Part shown: positions 51,385-59,409 of the stretch, piece by piece | Layout: each line of letters opens with the position of its first letter | Position numbering within the stretch: the stretch's first letter is position 1 | Assembly: GCF_010882125.1 (NCBI RefSeq) | Contig: NZ_JAAGVZ010000001.1 | Location: 62,001 to 126,000, forward strand | Reading direction: 5' to 3' | Source: Peribacillus alkalitolerans | GTDB taxonomy: Bacteria > Bacillota > Bacilli > Bacillales > DSM-1321 | DNA length: 64,000 nt | The notes under the pieces: model-generated | Database searches by the model: none | Seen by the model: the letters and a program-made list of their open reading frames with translations, nothing else | Told to the model about the DNA's origin: nothing | Position numbers and translations under genes: made by a program

Positions 51385-52380
51385 CTATTCAGCTTTAATA
51401 TTTTTTTCATCGTAGTATTTTTGTGCGCCCGGATGGACCTCAATCCCTACGCCGTTTAAAGCTTTTTCTGGTTTAATCAGCTTTCCTTTGGCGTGGGTAA
51501 CTTTATCCAGATTCTCAAAAAGGGCTTTTGTTATATCATAAACAACCTGTTCAGATAGGTCTTCTCTAACGACTAACATTGCCTGAACAGCTACAGTAGG
51601 TACTGCTGCTTGAAGCTTATAAACCCCTGAAGGTACTTCGTCCATTGTGTAATATGGATATTTCTTAATTAACTCTTCTGCTTTATCTTTTTCCACAGGG
51701 ACAATGACCACATCTTCCGTTGCAGCTAAACCTTCAACAGCTCCTGTAGGTGTTCCTGCCGTTACGAAAGCAGCATCGATTGTGCCGTCTTGAATCCCAG
51801 CAACAGACTCATCAAAAGATAAGTCCTGTTTTTTGATATCGTCAAATGACATTCCGTGAACTTCAAGTATTTGTTGGGCATTGGCATTCGTTCCAGAACC
51901 AGGAGCCCCCACGGATACTTTTTTCCCTTTTAAATCATTTACAGATTTAATCCCTGACCCTTTTGTTGTAACGATTTGGATCGTTTCAGGGTATAGAGTC
52001 CCAATTGCTTTTACATTATCCACGACATTTCCTTCAAACATAAGTTTCCCTTCACTAGCATAGGAAGCGATATCAGTTTGTGAAAATGCAATTTCAGCAT
52101 CGCCATCTTTTAAAGTCTGCATGTTCTCAGCAGATGCTCCCGTTGTCTCTGCATTAGTCTCGATTCCCGTTTCATCGGAGATGATTGTCGCGAATGAGCC
52201 TCCAAGCGGAAAATATGTACCACCTGTTCCTCCAGTGAGAATACTGATGAACTTAGGCTTTTCTTCTTTTCCATCCTTTTCATCCGTGCCACTTACCTTT
52301 TTGTCAGAACTGCAAGCTGCCAAAAACATTGATAGCACTAGAAGCAAAGAGGCAGTCAATAATATTCCTTTGTGTTTCAT
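51385..52380 (-). CDS. TAXI family TRAP transporter solute-binding lipoprotein
   Basis: A 331-residue extracytoplasmic binding protein. Signal peptide with lipobox FLAACSS (Cys near residue 23). The TAXI signature GGTGGTYFPLGG (near residue 52) is present; VSVGAPGSGTNANAQQILE and FVTAGTPTGAVEGLA form the ligand cleft. The ATG follows CAAGGGGGAATTTT. First gene of the operon with the DUF1850 protein and fused permease. Ligand unknown. Confidence 0.92.
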   Translation of the reverse strand: MKHKGILLTASLLLVLSMFLAACSSDKKVSGTDEKDGKEEKPKFISILTGGTGGTYFPLGGSFATIISDETGIETNAETTGASAENMQTLKDGDAEIAFSQTDIASYASEGKLMFEGNVVDNVKAIGTLYPETIQIVTTKGSGIKSVNDLKGKKVSVGAPGSGTNANAQQILEVHGMSFDDIKKQDLSFDESVAGIQDGTIDAAFVTAGTPTGAVEGLAATEDVVIVPVEKDKAEELIKKYPYYTMDEVPSGVYKLQAAVPTVAVQAMLVVREDLSEQVVYDITKALFENLDKVTHAKGKLIKPEKALNGVGIEVHPGAQKYYDEKNIKAE

Positions 52381-52735
52381 AAAATTCCCCCTTGAAGTTT
52401 TTTTGAACAAACATATTTTACCATAACAACACGAAATATTGTCATATAATTCCCAATATTCGCATTCAATTGAGATACAATACCTACATTTGATATCGAA
52501 AATTGACACTTTTCTAAATAAAATTTCCCATTTTTGTTTCTTTCACTATTACGTTAGTTCATTTTTAATGAAAAAAGACCCCACATTTGGAGGTCAAATT
52601 ATTAGCTTATTCAGAATACCCTTACAGTAATTTGTGATATAAGCGGAATTTTCATTGGGACATAGTCCAAATTCATGCTGATTCATAAGATACATCATGA
52701 TTTAAAGTATGTATGAGGAAGGATGAAGCGAGGTA
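52381..52735. other. Intergenic region between the TRAP operon and a small gene
   Basis: No gene is supported. It must hold the TRAP operon promoter. A small minus-strand hairpin with T run (GACCTCCA... GGGGTC, about 52572-52595) looks like a terminator, with a 33-codon frame before it that starts MMYLMNQHEFGL but lacks a ribosome binding site. Confidence 0.5.
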
Positions 52736-52972
52736 ATGTACTTTAATAATCCATATTATAATCCGTATTACGTTCCCTATAGAGATTTAAAAAGCGAAAC
52801 ATTGAATGCCATTATGCCCTTTGTGGAACATGGTATAAAAGAATCTATGTATACTTCTCACATTCATGCACTAACAGAAGTGGCTGCTATGGCCTATTTG
52901 CTTGGAAAAGGATATGATCCACAAACGGCATACAAAACAGTAGAATCATGGGAAGTAAATGAGCAGTTTTAA
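52736..52972 (+). CDS. Small protein of unknown function (78 aa)
   Basis: A 78-residue protein starting with a Tyr/Asn/Pro-rich stretch (MYFNNPYYNPYYVPY) followed by a helical region (MPFVEHGIKESMYTSHIHAL, then MAYLLGKGYDPQTAYKTVESW). The Tyr-rich head recalls coat-associated Bacillus proteins, but this is only an impression. GGATGAAGCGAGGTA precedes the ATG. I do not recognise the family. Confidence 0.65.
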   Translation: MYFNNPYYNPYYVPYRDLKSETLNAIMPFVEHGIKESMYTSHIHALTEVAAMAYLLGKGYDPQTAYKTVESWEVNEQF

Positions 52973-53125
52973 TTATTTTATCCATTTAATCTACATCTAA
53001 CCTAACAAACTAGACGTATTCAGATACCAAAACATTCCCAGCATTATCAAACGCTTCAGTGAAAATAATAAATTATGGATGGTTAAATTTATTCCGTTCC
53101 AAATTTATGATCGAGGAAGTGTTTG

Positions 53126-53488
53126 ATGATGAATAACTGGTTACCTGTCCTTTTTGGTATGGCTAAAAGACAGAACATATTAAGAATGTTTGGCAGAAAA
53201 AGAAACAACAGAGGGATGTTATGGGCAACGTTGATCGGTCTTGGTGTTAGTGCTGCAGCATTTGGCATAGGAAGAAATCGACAAAACAATATAGCCGATT
53301 CTGCACAAAGCTTAATGACTGATTTTAAGTTGCCTAATCTTGGCAAGATGCCGAAAATGGCTGCATTAGCGGAATTTGCCGAGGAATTAACTCCTAATAC
53401 TATGAAAAATAATTCCAATAATCCTTCGACTAATTTGAATAAAAATCCAAATATTAATTCAAATTCCAACCCGAATTCGAAGCAATAG
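53126..53488 (+). CDS. Small membrane-associated protein of unknown function (120 aa)
   Basis: A 120-residue basic protein with one hydrophobic segment (WATLIGLGVSAAAFGIG, near residue 33) after an Arg/Lys-rich N-terminus and a C-terminal tail of Asn, Ser, Pro and Lys repeats (NNPSTNLNKNPNINSNSN). Start chosen at the ATG behind GAGGAAGTGTTTG. A good terminator follows. Function unknown; the tail may be disordered and surface-exposed. Confidence 0.65.
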   Translation: MMNNWLPVLFGMAKRQNILRMFGRKRNNRGMLWATLIGLGVSAAAFGIGRNRQNNIADSAQSLMTDFKLPNLGKMPKMAALAEFAEELTPNTMKNNSNNPSTNLNKNPNINSNSNPNSKQ

Positions 53489-53496
53489 AGAAGTTA

Positions 53497-53526
53497 GAAA
53501 TGCCCACTACTTTAGTGGGCATTTCT
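53497..53526 (+). terminator. Terminator after the 120-aa protein gene
   Basis: GAAATGCCCACTA pairs with TAGTGGGCATTTC around a 3-base loop, then TTCTTT. Confidence 0.88.
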
Positions 53527-53629
53527 TCTTTAAAGAGTGGAACCATGAATATTTCACCTTTTATTTGAAGAAGATATCCATGTCAAATACATGTTAATGT
53601 TTAGAGTAATTTCCTGAGGTGATTAATAT

Positions 53630-54421
53630 ATGCCTATGATAGCAGTCGAGGATGGAGTCCACCTATATTTTACTGTTACGGGACAAGGAGTACCCCTAGT
53701 TTTAATACACCCTCCAGTTTTGAGCAGTATGAATTTCAAGTATCAAGTAAAGGATTTATCCCGGGAGTTCCAGGTAATTACCTTTGATATTCGCGGTCAC
53801 GGAAGAAGCAATCATTCATCAAAACCAATATCTTATCCGCTAATAGTTGACGATATAATCACAATAATGGATCACTTGGGAATAGAAAAAGCCTTCATAT
53901 GTGGATATTCAACAGGAGGGTCCATCGTACTGGAATTTTTACTCAATTATTCTAGCAGAGCTTTTGGAGGAATTGTAATAAGCGGTATGCCATGTGTAAG
54001 GGATCACTACATAGAAAAGAAAATTTCTAATGGAATAAATATCGCGGAAAAAGGAGCAGTCCCTTTATTGGCAGCTTCTATAGCTTGGACCAATTCTGAT
54101 ACAAAAGATTTATTTCTAAAATTGTTTTCAGAAGCCAAAAAAGGTGATGCCAAAAATATCGAGGAGTATTACCTTTATAGTTTGTTTTATGACTGTACAT
54201 CTCGACTTCAAGATATAAAACTCCCCGTGTTACTGCTGTTTGGCAGTAAAGATAAACCATTTCACCCTTATGCTAAACTGTTACATGAAAATTTGCCGAG
54301 TAATGAATTGGTCTTAATTGAAGGGACAAAGCACCAACTTCCAACAAAAGCATCTAAAAGAGTAAATGCACTTATTAAAAATTTTGTCACTACCCAAAGC
54401 AAATTGAGTTCGAACTGCTGA
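53630..54421 (+). CDS. Alpha/beta hydrolase
   Basis: A 263-residue hydrolase. The nucleophile elbow is GYSTGGS (Ser near residue 95), the oxyanion strand is VLIHPPV, RGHGRSN follows strand 4, the acid is probably in FGSKDKPF, and the histidine is in GTKHQLPT near 245. Could be an esterase, peroxidase-like hydrolase or lactonase; no substrate clue. A TGAGGTGATTAATAT site precedes the ATG. The broken PAP2 gene starts 21 bases downstream, so the two were probably co-transcribed. Confidence 0.87.
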   Translation: MPMIAVEDGVHLYFTVTGQGVPLVLIHPPVLSSMNFKYQVKDLSREFQVITFDIRGHGRSNHSSKPISYPLIVDDIITIMDHLGIEKAFICGYSTGGSIVLEFLLNYSSRAFGGIVISGMPCVRDHYIEKKISNGINIAEKGAVPLLAASIAWTNSDTKDLFLKLFSEAKKGDAKNIEEYYLYSLFYDCTSRLQDIKLPVLLLFGSKDKPFHPYAKLLHENLPSNELVLIEGTKHQLPTKASKRVNALIKNFVTTQSKLSSNC

Positions 54422-54442
54422 CCAAGGAGGGAAAAGTAACAG

Positions 54443-54970
54443 ATGGATTATAGAATGTTCAAAGCAATTAATGGACTTGCAAGCCGATCATTAATATTAG
54501 ATATGTTCATGATTCTCATTTCCAATAAAATCCGTTATTTATATGCTTTTGTTCTTATTTTCATGTGGTTTCGAGATGAATCCTATAAAAAAGTTACTAT
54601 TAATACGGTAATATCTCTCCTTTTTACAATGATGGTGAACATTTTGATTAAATAGGTTTATTTTAAATCACGTCCATTCAACAAACTGCGTACAATCATG
54701 CTCATTCCCTCAAAAAAAGACTCTTCTTTTCCAAGTAAACATACCTTGTTAACGTTTGCTGTATCCACCTCTATTCTTCTACGCAAACGTGGCCTTGGCA
54801 TGGTCATGTGGTTATTATCAAGCTTGACAGGATTGTCACGTATCTGGGTTGGCCATCATTATCCAGCAGATATTATTTGGAGTGCAGTTTTAGGTAGTTC
54901 CATAAGCGTTGTTTCGGATATTTATTTGGACTTTAAAAGAAAATGCATGGGAATTAAAAAAACAATTTAA
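54443..54970 (+). pseudogene. PAP2-type phosphatase (BcrC-like) interrupted by an in-frame TAG
   Basis: A membrane PAP2/undecaprenyl-diphosphatase-like gene of 175 codons, read in one frame, broken only by a TAG at 54653-54655 after MMVNILIK. The downstream part continues without frameshift: VYFKSRPF (KxxxRP-type motif), SFPSKHTLLTF (PSxH) and SRIWVGHHYPADI (SRxxxGxHxxxD) are all intact. The first part has two membrane helices. A strong AAGGAGGG site precedes the ATG. One base change separates it from an open gene; it may be a recent pseudogene or a sequencing error. Confidence 0.82.
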
Positions 54971-55210
54971 TTTGATAATCCCATGTTTTTACTTTAGCTC
55001 TAAACCCCAAAAGCTTATGCGCTTGAAAATCCATGATTGTGCCTTATTATTTTTAGGCAAAGCCATAAAAAAGGATCAAAACTAACATTTTGAATGAACT
55101 TTTAACTCCATTCAATACTCCAGTATGCATTTTCAATTTCATTTCTACCTGGAAACCCATTATCTTGTATGATATTTAATAGCATTTTTGAAGGGACCAC
55201 AAATCTTTTA

Positions 55211-55320
55211 TCGAAACTGAAAGAATTAAAATCGAAACTGGAAAAATACATTCGAACCATGAAAAATACATTCGAAACGGACAAAATACAATCGAAAATT
55301 CACAAATATCGATTATTCGA
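55211..55320. repeat. 20-bp periodic degenerate array (array D)
   Basis: Core TCGAAAC (or TCGAAC, TCGAAA) starts at 55211, 55232, 55252, 55272 and 55292, 20 or 21 bases apart, with decayed copies at 55309 and 55317. The other half of the unit is close to GGAAAAATACAT. It lies between the PAP2 remnant and the MFS gene; the rest of this 540-base gap shows nothing else. Confidence 0.8.
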
Positions 55321-55471
55321 CAAAGCCATCCCAAAGCCTAACAAAAATTCACTCATTAGTTAGATCAATTTTAATGTTCAAAATGGCTAGGTTATGAATG
55401 ATTGGTACTTTTAGAAGTGACTGGTGCTTATCCATGATGGGTGAAGTTATTTTCAGGGTAGCCTTGCTAAT

Positions 55472-55501
55472 AAAAAAAGACTCGCCGTAAAAGCGAGCCT
55501 T
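55472..55501 (-). terminator. Terminator after the second MFS gene
   Basis: GGCTCGC pairs with GCGAGTC around TTTTACG, then TTTTTTT on the minus strand. Confidence 0.82.
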
Positions 55502-55512
55502 GTTCTCTCATA

Positions 55513-56736
55513 CTATTCTTTAGAAGCCAGAACACCTAAGTCGGTTTGTACCTTTTGATTGTATAGTGGCAAAATAAAAATCATCCCAATGAAAAATAAT
55601 ATTGCCGCTACTTCAAACATTGCAACCAATGAAAATTGCTCCTTCAATATACCAGCTACACTCATGGTTAATACCATGGATCCTGCGAAAAGAGGACTTA
55701 AAATACCATTAACCCGACCAATGAAGGCCTCTTCTGATTTTTGTAATATTAACGTATTGATTCCAATGTGGATACATGGCATGAATAACCCGTTAAAAAA
55801 CTCTGCAGTTAAAGTAATCCATAAATTTGTTGAAAATCCCATTACTGCCATGCCAATGGCATTCACGAGCATCCCTATAACTAGCAATCTTTGTGGAGCT
55901 ACCTTTTTAGCAAACATCATGGCAACTGCCCCACCTAAAATCATTCCAATACCATTGACCATAAACAACCATTGCAGGTTTTCCTTCGGCAATCCCAATT
56001 GCTCAGTCACTAGGAAAATGGAAAGTGGATGTATGAAACCGATAGCAAGACCAACTGCCATAAAACAAAATCCTAAAAGCTTTAATTCGATCTTTCCTAA
56101 CACGTATTTAATCCCACTCTTCATTTCTTGTAGAAGAGTTGTTCCTGCAGCTTCTTCCAACTGACGATCTTTCGGAAGAAAAGCAAGTGCAGCTGCAGAA
56201 AGGATAAATGCGATACCTGTTACAGCAATTGAGATTTCAATGCCAAATGATTGGTATGCGAACGTTCCAAGAATCGGCCCTAATACCATGAATACCGCAA
56301 AGACCGTTTGATAAACAGACATTCCCGCCTGTACTTGGTCTGCAGCTAAATGCATTTTAAACAACTTCATTCCAGAAGGCTGGGAGAATTGTGAAAGAAT
56401 CGCAGAAATTAAAGTAGCAAAAAATACCACTTCCCACGTTCCAAATAAAAGCGTTATTAATACAGCAAACACTGATAATGCACTTAAAATATCACACCAT
56501 ACCATCGTCTTTTTCGGAAGCCAACGATCAGCAAAAGTTCCTCCAATAAAGGAAAAAATAAAAATCGGCGCAAACTCTGCTACGGAAATCATTGAAACTG
56601 CAAATGCATCCCCATTGGTCTTTTCCATTACAAATAATAAAACAGCAAAGTTCCTAACCCATATTCCTATTTGTAGAAACACTCCAGATATGATAATTGC
56701 TTGGAACACACGATTACTAAATAAGTTATTAGACAA
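55513..56736 (-). CDS. MFS exporter with a possible antibiotic-responsive leader
   Basis: A 407-residue 12-helix MFS protein of the drug/siderophore exporter type (MFS_3-like). The loop 2-3 motif is FADRWLPKKTMVW (near residue 68); FSQPSGMKLF and the helix-10 region GMILGGAVAMMFAKK are typical. It starts at a TTG behind GGGGAGGGAAATATT. Its 5' leader carries a 14-codon peptide overlapping an intrinsic terminator, a layout known from attenuation-controlled resistance genes. Substrate unknown. Confidence 0.85.
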   Translation of the reverse strand: MSNNLFSNRVFQAIIISGVFLQIGIWVRNFAVLLFVMEKTNGDAFAVSMISVAEFAPIFIFSFIGGTFADRWLPKKTMVWCDILSALSVFAVLITLLFGTWEVVFFATLISAILSQFSQPSGMKLFKMHLAADQVQAGMSVYQTVFAVFMVLGPILGTFAYQSFGIEISIAVTGIAFILSAAALAFLPKDRQLEEAAGTTLLQEMKSGIKYVLGKIELKLLGFCFMAVGLAIGFIHPLSIFLVTEQLGLPKENLQWLFMVNGIGMILGGAVAMMFAKKVAPQRLLVIGMLVNAIGMAVMGFSTNLWITLTAEFFNGLFMPCIHIGINTLILQKSEEAFIGRVNGILSPLFAGSMVLTMSVAGILKEQFSLVAMFEVAAILFFIGMIFILPLYNQKVQTDLGVLASKE

Positions 56737-56776
56737 AATATTTCCCTCCCCAGTTTGTATGAATAGTTTTTCTCCG

Positions 56777-56810
56777 CAAAAAAACCCCCTGTTACATTAT
56801 GGACAGGAGG
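56777..56810 (-). terminator. Leader terminator (possible attenuator) of the MFS gene
   Basis: On the minus strand CCTCCTGT pairs with ACAGGGGG (one U-G) around CCATAATGTA, followed by TTTTTTT. It lies 41 bases upstream of the MFS start with no other gene before it, so it can only attenuate the MFS transcript. Confidence 0.78.
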
Positions 56811-56836
56811 TAGTACGATACATTCAAAAATGTCAA
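56792..56836 (-). CDS. Putative leader peptide of the MFS gene
   Basis: Fourteen codons from a TTG: MTFLNVSYYLLSIM, then TAA. GGAG lies six bases upstream of the TTG, a good ribosome binding site. The last codons and the stop fall inside the leader terminator, so a ribosome stalled on this peptide would keep the terminator open. Inferred from layout. Confidence 0.45.
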   Translation of the reverse strand: MTFLNVSYYLLSIM

Positions 56837-56857
56837 AAATATCTCCAAAAGAAGAGA

Positions 56858-56959
56858 CACAATGATCACATTTAAAAAAGTACAGACTAATCCTATCCGA
56901 AAAAAGATCGTAACTATAACGAATTTTTTCTAGAGAAATAGGATTAGAAGATCATTGTG
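56858..56959. repeat. Nested inverted repeat upstream of the MFS leader
   Basis: Two pairs of perfect 10-bp arms are nested: CACAATGATC (56858) with GATCATTGTG (56950), and CTAATCCTAT (56887) with ATAGGATTAG (56938). Inside, GAAAAAAGATCGT and ACGAATTTTTTC also pair. The hairpin has one asymmetric internal loop. Nature unknown. Confidence 0.65.
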
Positions 56960-57025
56960 GTAAATTCACCCTTTTCATTTTTGGTTACTTAAAGATTAAT
57001 CCGTTATGGAATAAATATCAAGACT

Positions 57026-57068
57026 TTTTAAAGGAGCAGGAGTAAACTCCACTAATACTCCTACTCCT
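57026..57068 (-). terminator. Terminator after the RND remnant
   Basis: AGGAGTAGGAGTA pairs with TACTCCTGCTCCT (one mismatch) around an 11-base loop. The T run on the minus strand is weak (TTTAAAAAG). Confidence 0.65.
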
Positions 57069-57076
57069 CTATTTCA

Positions 57077-57396
57077 TTATGCAGCCTTATTTAGGCGTTC
57101 CTTTTTACTTTTTCTAAAGAAAAACAATTCATATAATACAGGGATAAGCACTAATGTTAGTAATGTCGGGGATGCCAAACCTCCAATGACAGTCAAGGAC
57201 AATCCTTTTGATATGAATGTTCCAGAAGAAGTTGTAAATGCAATCGGCAACAAGGCAGCAATTGTAGCCAATGCAGTCATTAATATTAGACGTAGGGTTT
57301 TACCCGCTTCAATCAATCATTCCCGTATCGTTAATCCTCTATCTTCACGATTTTTCGTAATCCGGTCTGTCAACACAATCGCATTCGTCAAGTTAA
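57077..57396 (-). pseudogene. RND family efflux transporter, C-terminal remnant
   Basis: The minus strand reads TNAIVLTDRITKNRE, GLTIRE, then an in-frame TGA (about 57317-57319), then LIEAGKTLRLILMTALATI, ALLPIAFTTSSGTFISKG and VIGGLASPTLLTLVLIP. This is the C-terminal end of an AcrB/SwrC-type RND pump of about 1000 residues. Nothing upstream of NAIVL remains: the sequence changes to unrelated AT-rich DNA at about 57396. So the gene is truncated and also has a nonsense codon. Confidence 0.85.
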
Positions 57397-57609
57397 TTTT
57401 ATAATTTTACTTATTTGAAGGGATTGGCCTCCGGTAGTGTCTTTACATACGGCTTGGGGCTTATAACTATATAAGTCTACCTAATAGAATTTTCCTTTTA
57501 ATTTTCATGGTGTTATTGTTAGGTATGGGGATCTTTTTTAGTAATCTTACATTTTAAAAACTAGATTAATTCAGAAATAAAGTTAGATTTTAGATAGGAG
57601 CCAATTTAT

Positions 57610-59343
57610 ATGAACGAATCACAAGGCGGATTAAAACCATTTTTCTCATTAATTCTGTCAACTAATATTCCAAAAACCGCTTTAGTCATAGGATTATCAG
57701 CAAGTTTACTTACAACTCTTGCTGGACTAGTTGTTCCTTTTTTAACGAAGAATTTAGTGGATGGTTTCTCTGTTGAAGCATTAAGCCTTCCACTCATGCT
57801 CAGCATTGGTGCAGCCTTCATTATCCAAGCGATAATCAGCGGGTTATCTATTTATTTATTAAGCCTCGTCGGTCAAAGGATTGTAGCAAGCCTTAGGGAA
57901 AGAATGTGGCTAAAATTAATCCGTTTACCTGTAAACTATTTTGATAAGCAATCCAGTGGGGAAACGGTTAGTCGACTCGTAAACGATACAAGTGTAGTAA
58001 AAGAGCTAATCTCGACTCACTTTCCGCAATTCATTACCGGCATCATTTCAATAATTGGCGCAATTACCATCTTGTTTATCATGGATTGGAAAATGACACT
58101 TCTGATGTTAACCTCGGTTCCCATAACATTAGCCATTATGGTTCCACTTGGAAGGAAGATGGCGAAAATATCCCGTAACTTACAGGATGAGACAGCCTCC
58201 TTTACAGGTAATATCCAACAAACTCTTAGTGAAATTCGCCTTATGAAATCCTCAACCGCCGAGGAAAATGAGGAAGTTAACGGGTTAAAGGGGATTGAAA
58301 ATCTACTTGGCTTTGGTTTGAAGGAAGCAAGGATTTTTGCTTACATCGGTCCTATCATGTACCTTGTCATCATGGTTGTTATTGTTTTGATCATTGGGTA
58401 TGGAGGAATGCGTGTTGCCAACGGAACGATGTCGACGGGGTCGCTCGTGGCCTTTTTGCTCTACCTTTTCCAAATCATTTTTCCCATTACATCGTTCGCC
58501 ATGTTCTTTACACAGCTTCAAAAAGCTAAAGGAGCAACAGAACGCATCATAGAGATTTTAGGTATGAATTTGGAAGAAGGACAAGAGGGGATAGAATTGG
58601 ACATTACAAACCAACCTATCCGTGTGCAAGATGTGTCATTTGCATACAGTGAGGAAGAACCTTTACTTCAAAATATTACGTTTGAAGCAAGCCCAGGAGA
58701 AATGATTGCTTTTGCTGGTCCGAGTGGTGGTGGAAAAACCACCATGTTTGGATTGCTTGAACGGTTTTATGAGCCTACTTCAGGAGAAATTCGGATTGGA
58801 AATACTCCGATAAAAGACTTATCAATGGAGTCCTGGCGTAGTCAAATTGGCTACGTATCTCAAGAAAGCGCCATGATGGCAGGTACAATACGCGAAAATC
58901 TATGCTATGGCCTGAAGAATGTAGAGGACATAACAGATGAACAGCTTTGGCAAGTTGCTAAAATGGCATATGCTGATGAATTTATTCAAGCATTCTCCCA
59001 TGGGTTGGACACTGAGGTTGGTGAAAGAGGAGTAAAGCTTTCTGGCGGACAAAGACAAAGAATCGCTATTGCCCGTGCATTCTTACGTGATCCAAAAATA
59101 CTCATGATGGATGAAGCCACAGCAAGCCTCGACAGCCAATCAGAAGGTGTAGTACAGCAAGCATTAACAAGGCTTATGGAAGGCCGTACGACATTTGTCA
59201 TTGCCCATCGTTTATCTACCATCGTTGATGCAGATAAAATCATCTTCATTGAAAAAGGAGCTATAACCGGAATTGGAAAACATCATGAGTTGATACATTC
59301 CCATGAGTTATATCGAACATTTGCTGAGCAACAATTGGCATAG
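57610..59343 (+). CDS. bmrA: ABC multidrug exporter, BmrA-like half-transporter
   Basis: A 577-residue type IV ABC exporter: six membrane helices (residues about 20 to 310) fused to an ATPase. Walker A GPSGGGKTT (near 372), Q-loop YVSQES, signature LSGGQRQR (near 477) and Walker B ILMMDEATASLD are intact; the H-loop is IAHRLST. It works as a homodimer, exporting hydrophobic drugs or lipids. Length and sequence are close to BmrA (YvcC) of B. subtilis, though MsbA-like relatives cannot be excluded. GATAGGAGCC precedes the ATG. The neighbouring RND pump is decayed. Confidence 0.9.
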   Translation: MNESQGGLKPFFSLILSTNIPKTALVIGLSASLLTTLAGLVVPFLTKNLVDGFSVEALSLPLMLSIGAAFIIQAIISGLSIYLLSLVGQRIVASLRERMWLKLIRLPVNYFDKQSSGETVSRLVNDTSVVKELISTHFPQFITGIISIIGAITILFIMDWKMTLLMLTSVPITLAIMVPLGRKMAKISRNLQDETASFTGNIQQTLSEIRLMKSSTAEENEEVNGLKGIENLLGFGLKEARIFAYIGPIMYLVIMVVIVLIIGYGGMRVANGTMSTGSLVAFLLYLFQIIFPITSFAMFFTQLQKAKGATERIIEILGMNLEEGQEGIELDITNQPIRVQDVSFAYSEEEPLLQNITFEASPGEMIAFAGPSGGGKTTMFGLLERFYEPTSGEIRIGNTPIKDLSMESWRSQIGYVSQESAMMAGTIRENLCYGLKNVEDITDEQLWQVAKMAYADEFIQAFSHGLDTEVGERGVKLSGGQRQRIAIARAFLRDPKILMMDEATASLDSQSEGVVQQALTRLMEGRTTFVIAHRLSTIVDADKIIFIEKGAITGIGKHHELIHSHELYRTFAEQQLA

Positions 59344-59360
59344 AATTATTCAACATACAA

Positions 59361-59397
59361 AAGAGCAAGTCTATTAAATGGACTTACTCTTTTTTTA
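59361..59397 (+). terminator. Terminator after the ABC exporter gene
   Basis: AAGAGCAAGTC pairs with GACTTACTCTT (one mismatch) around TATTAAATG, then TTTTTTT. Confidence 0.88.
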
Positions 59398-59409
59398 ATG
59401 GGATTAATC

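Noticed and set aside
52604-52705. 33-codon minus-strand frame MMYLMNQHEFGL followed by a terminator-like hairpin
   Set aside because: No ribosome binding site and no recognisable family; the hairpin alone is not enough.
55169-55363. 64-codon Lys-rich frame
   Set aside because: It arises from the 20-bp array D; no ribosome binding site.
57509-57559. 16-codon frame upstream of the BmrA-like gene as a leader peptide
   Set aside because: No ribosome binding site and no following terminator, unlike the MFS leader.
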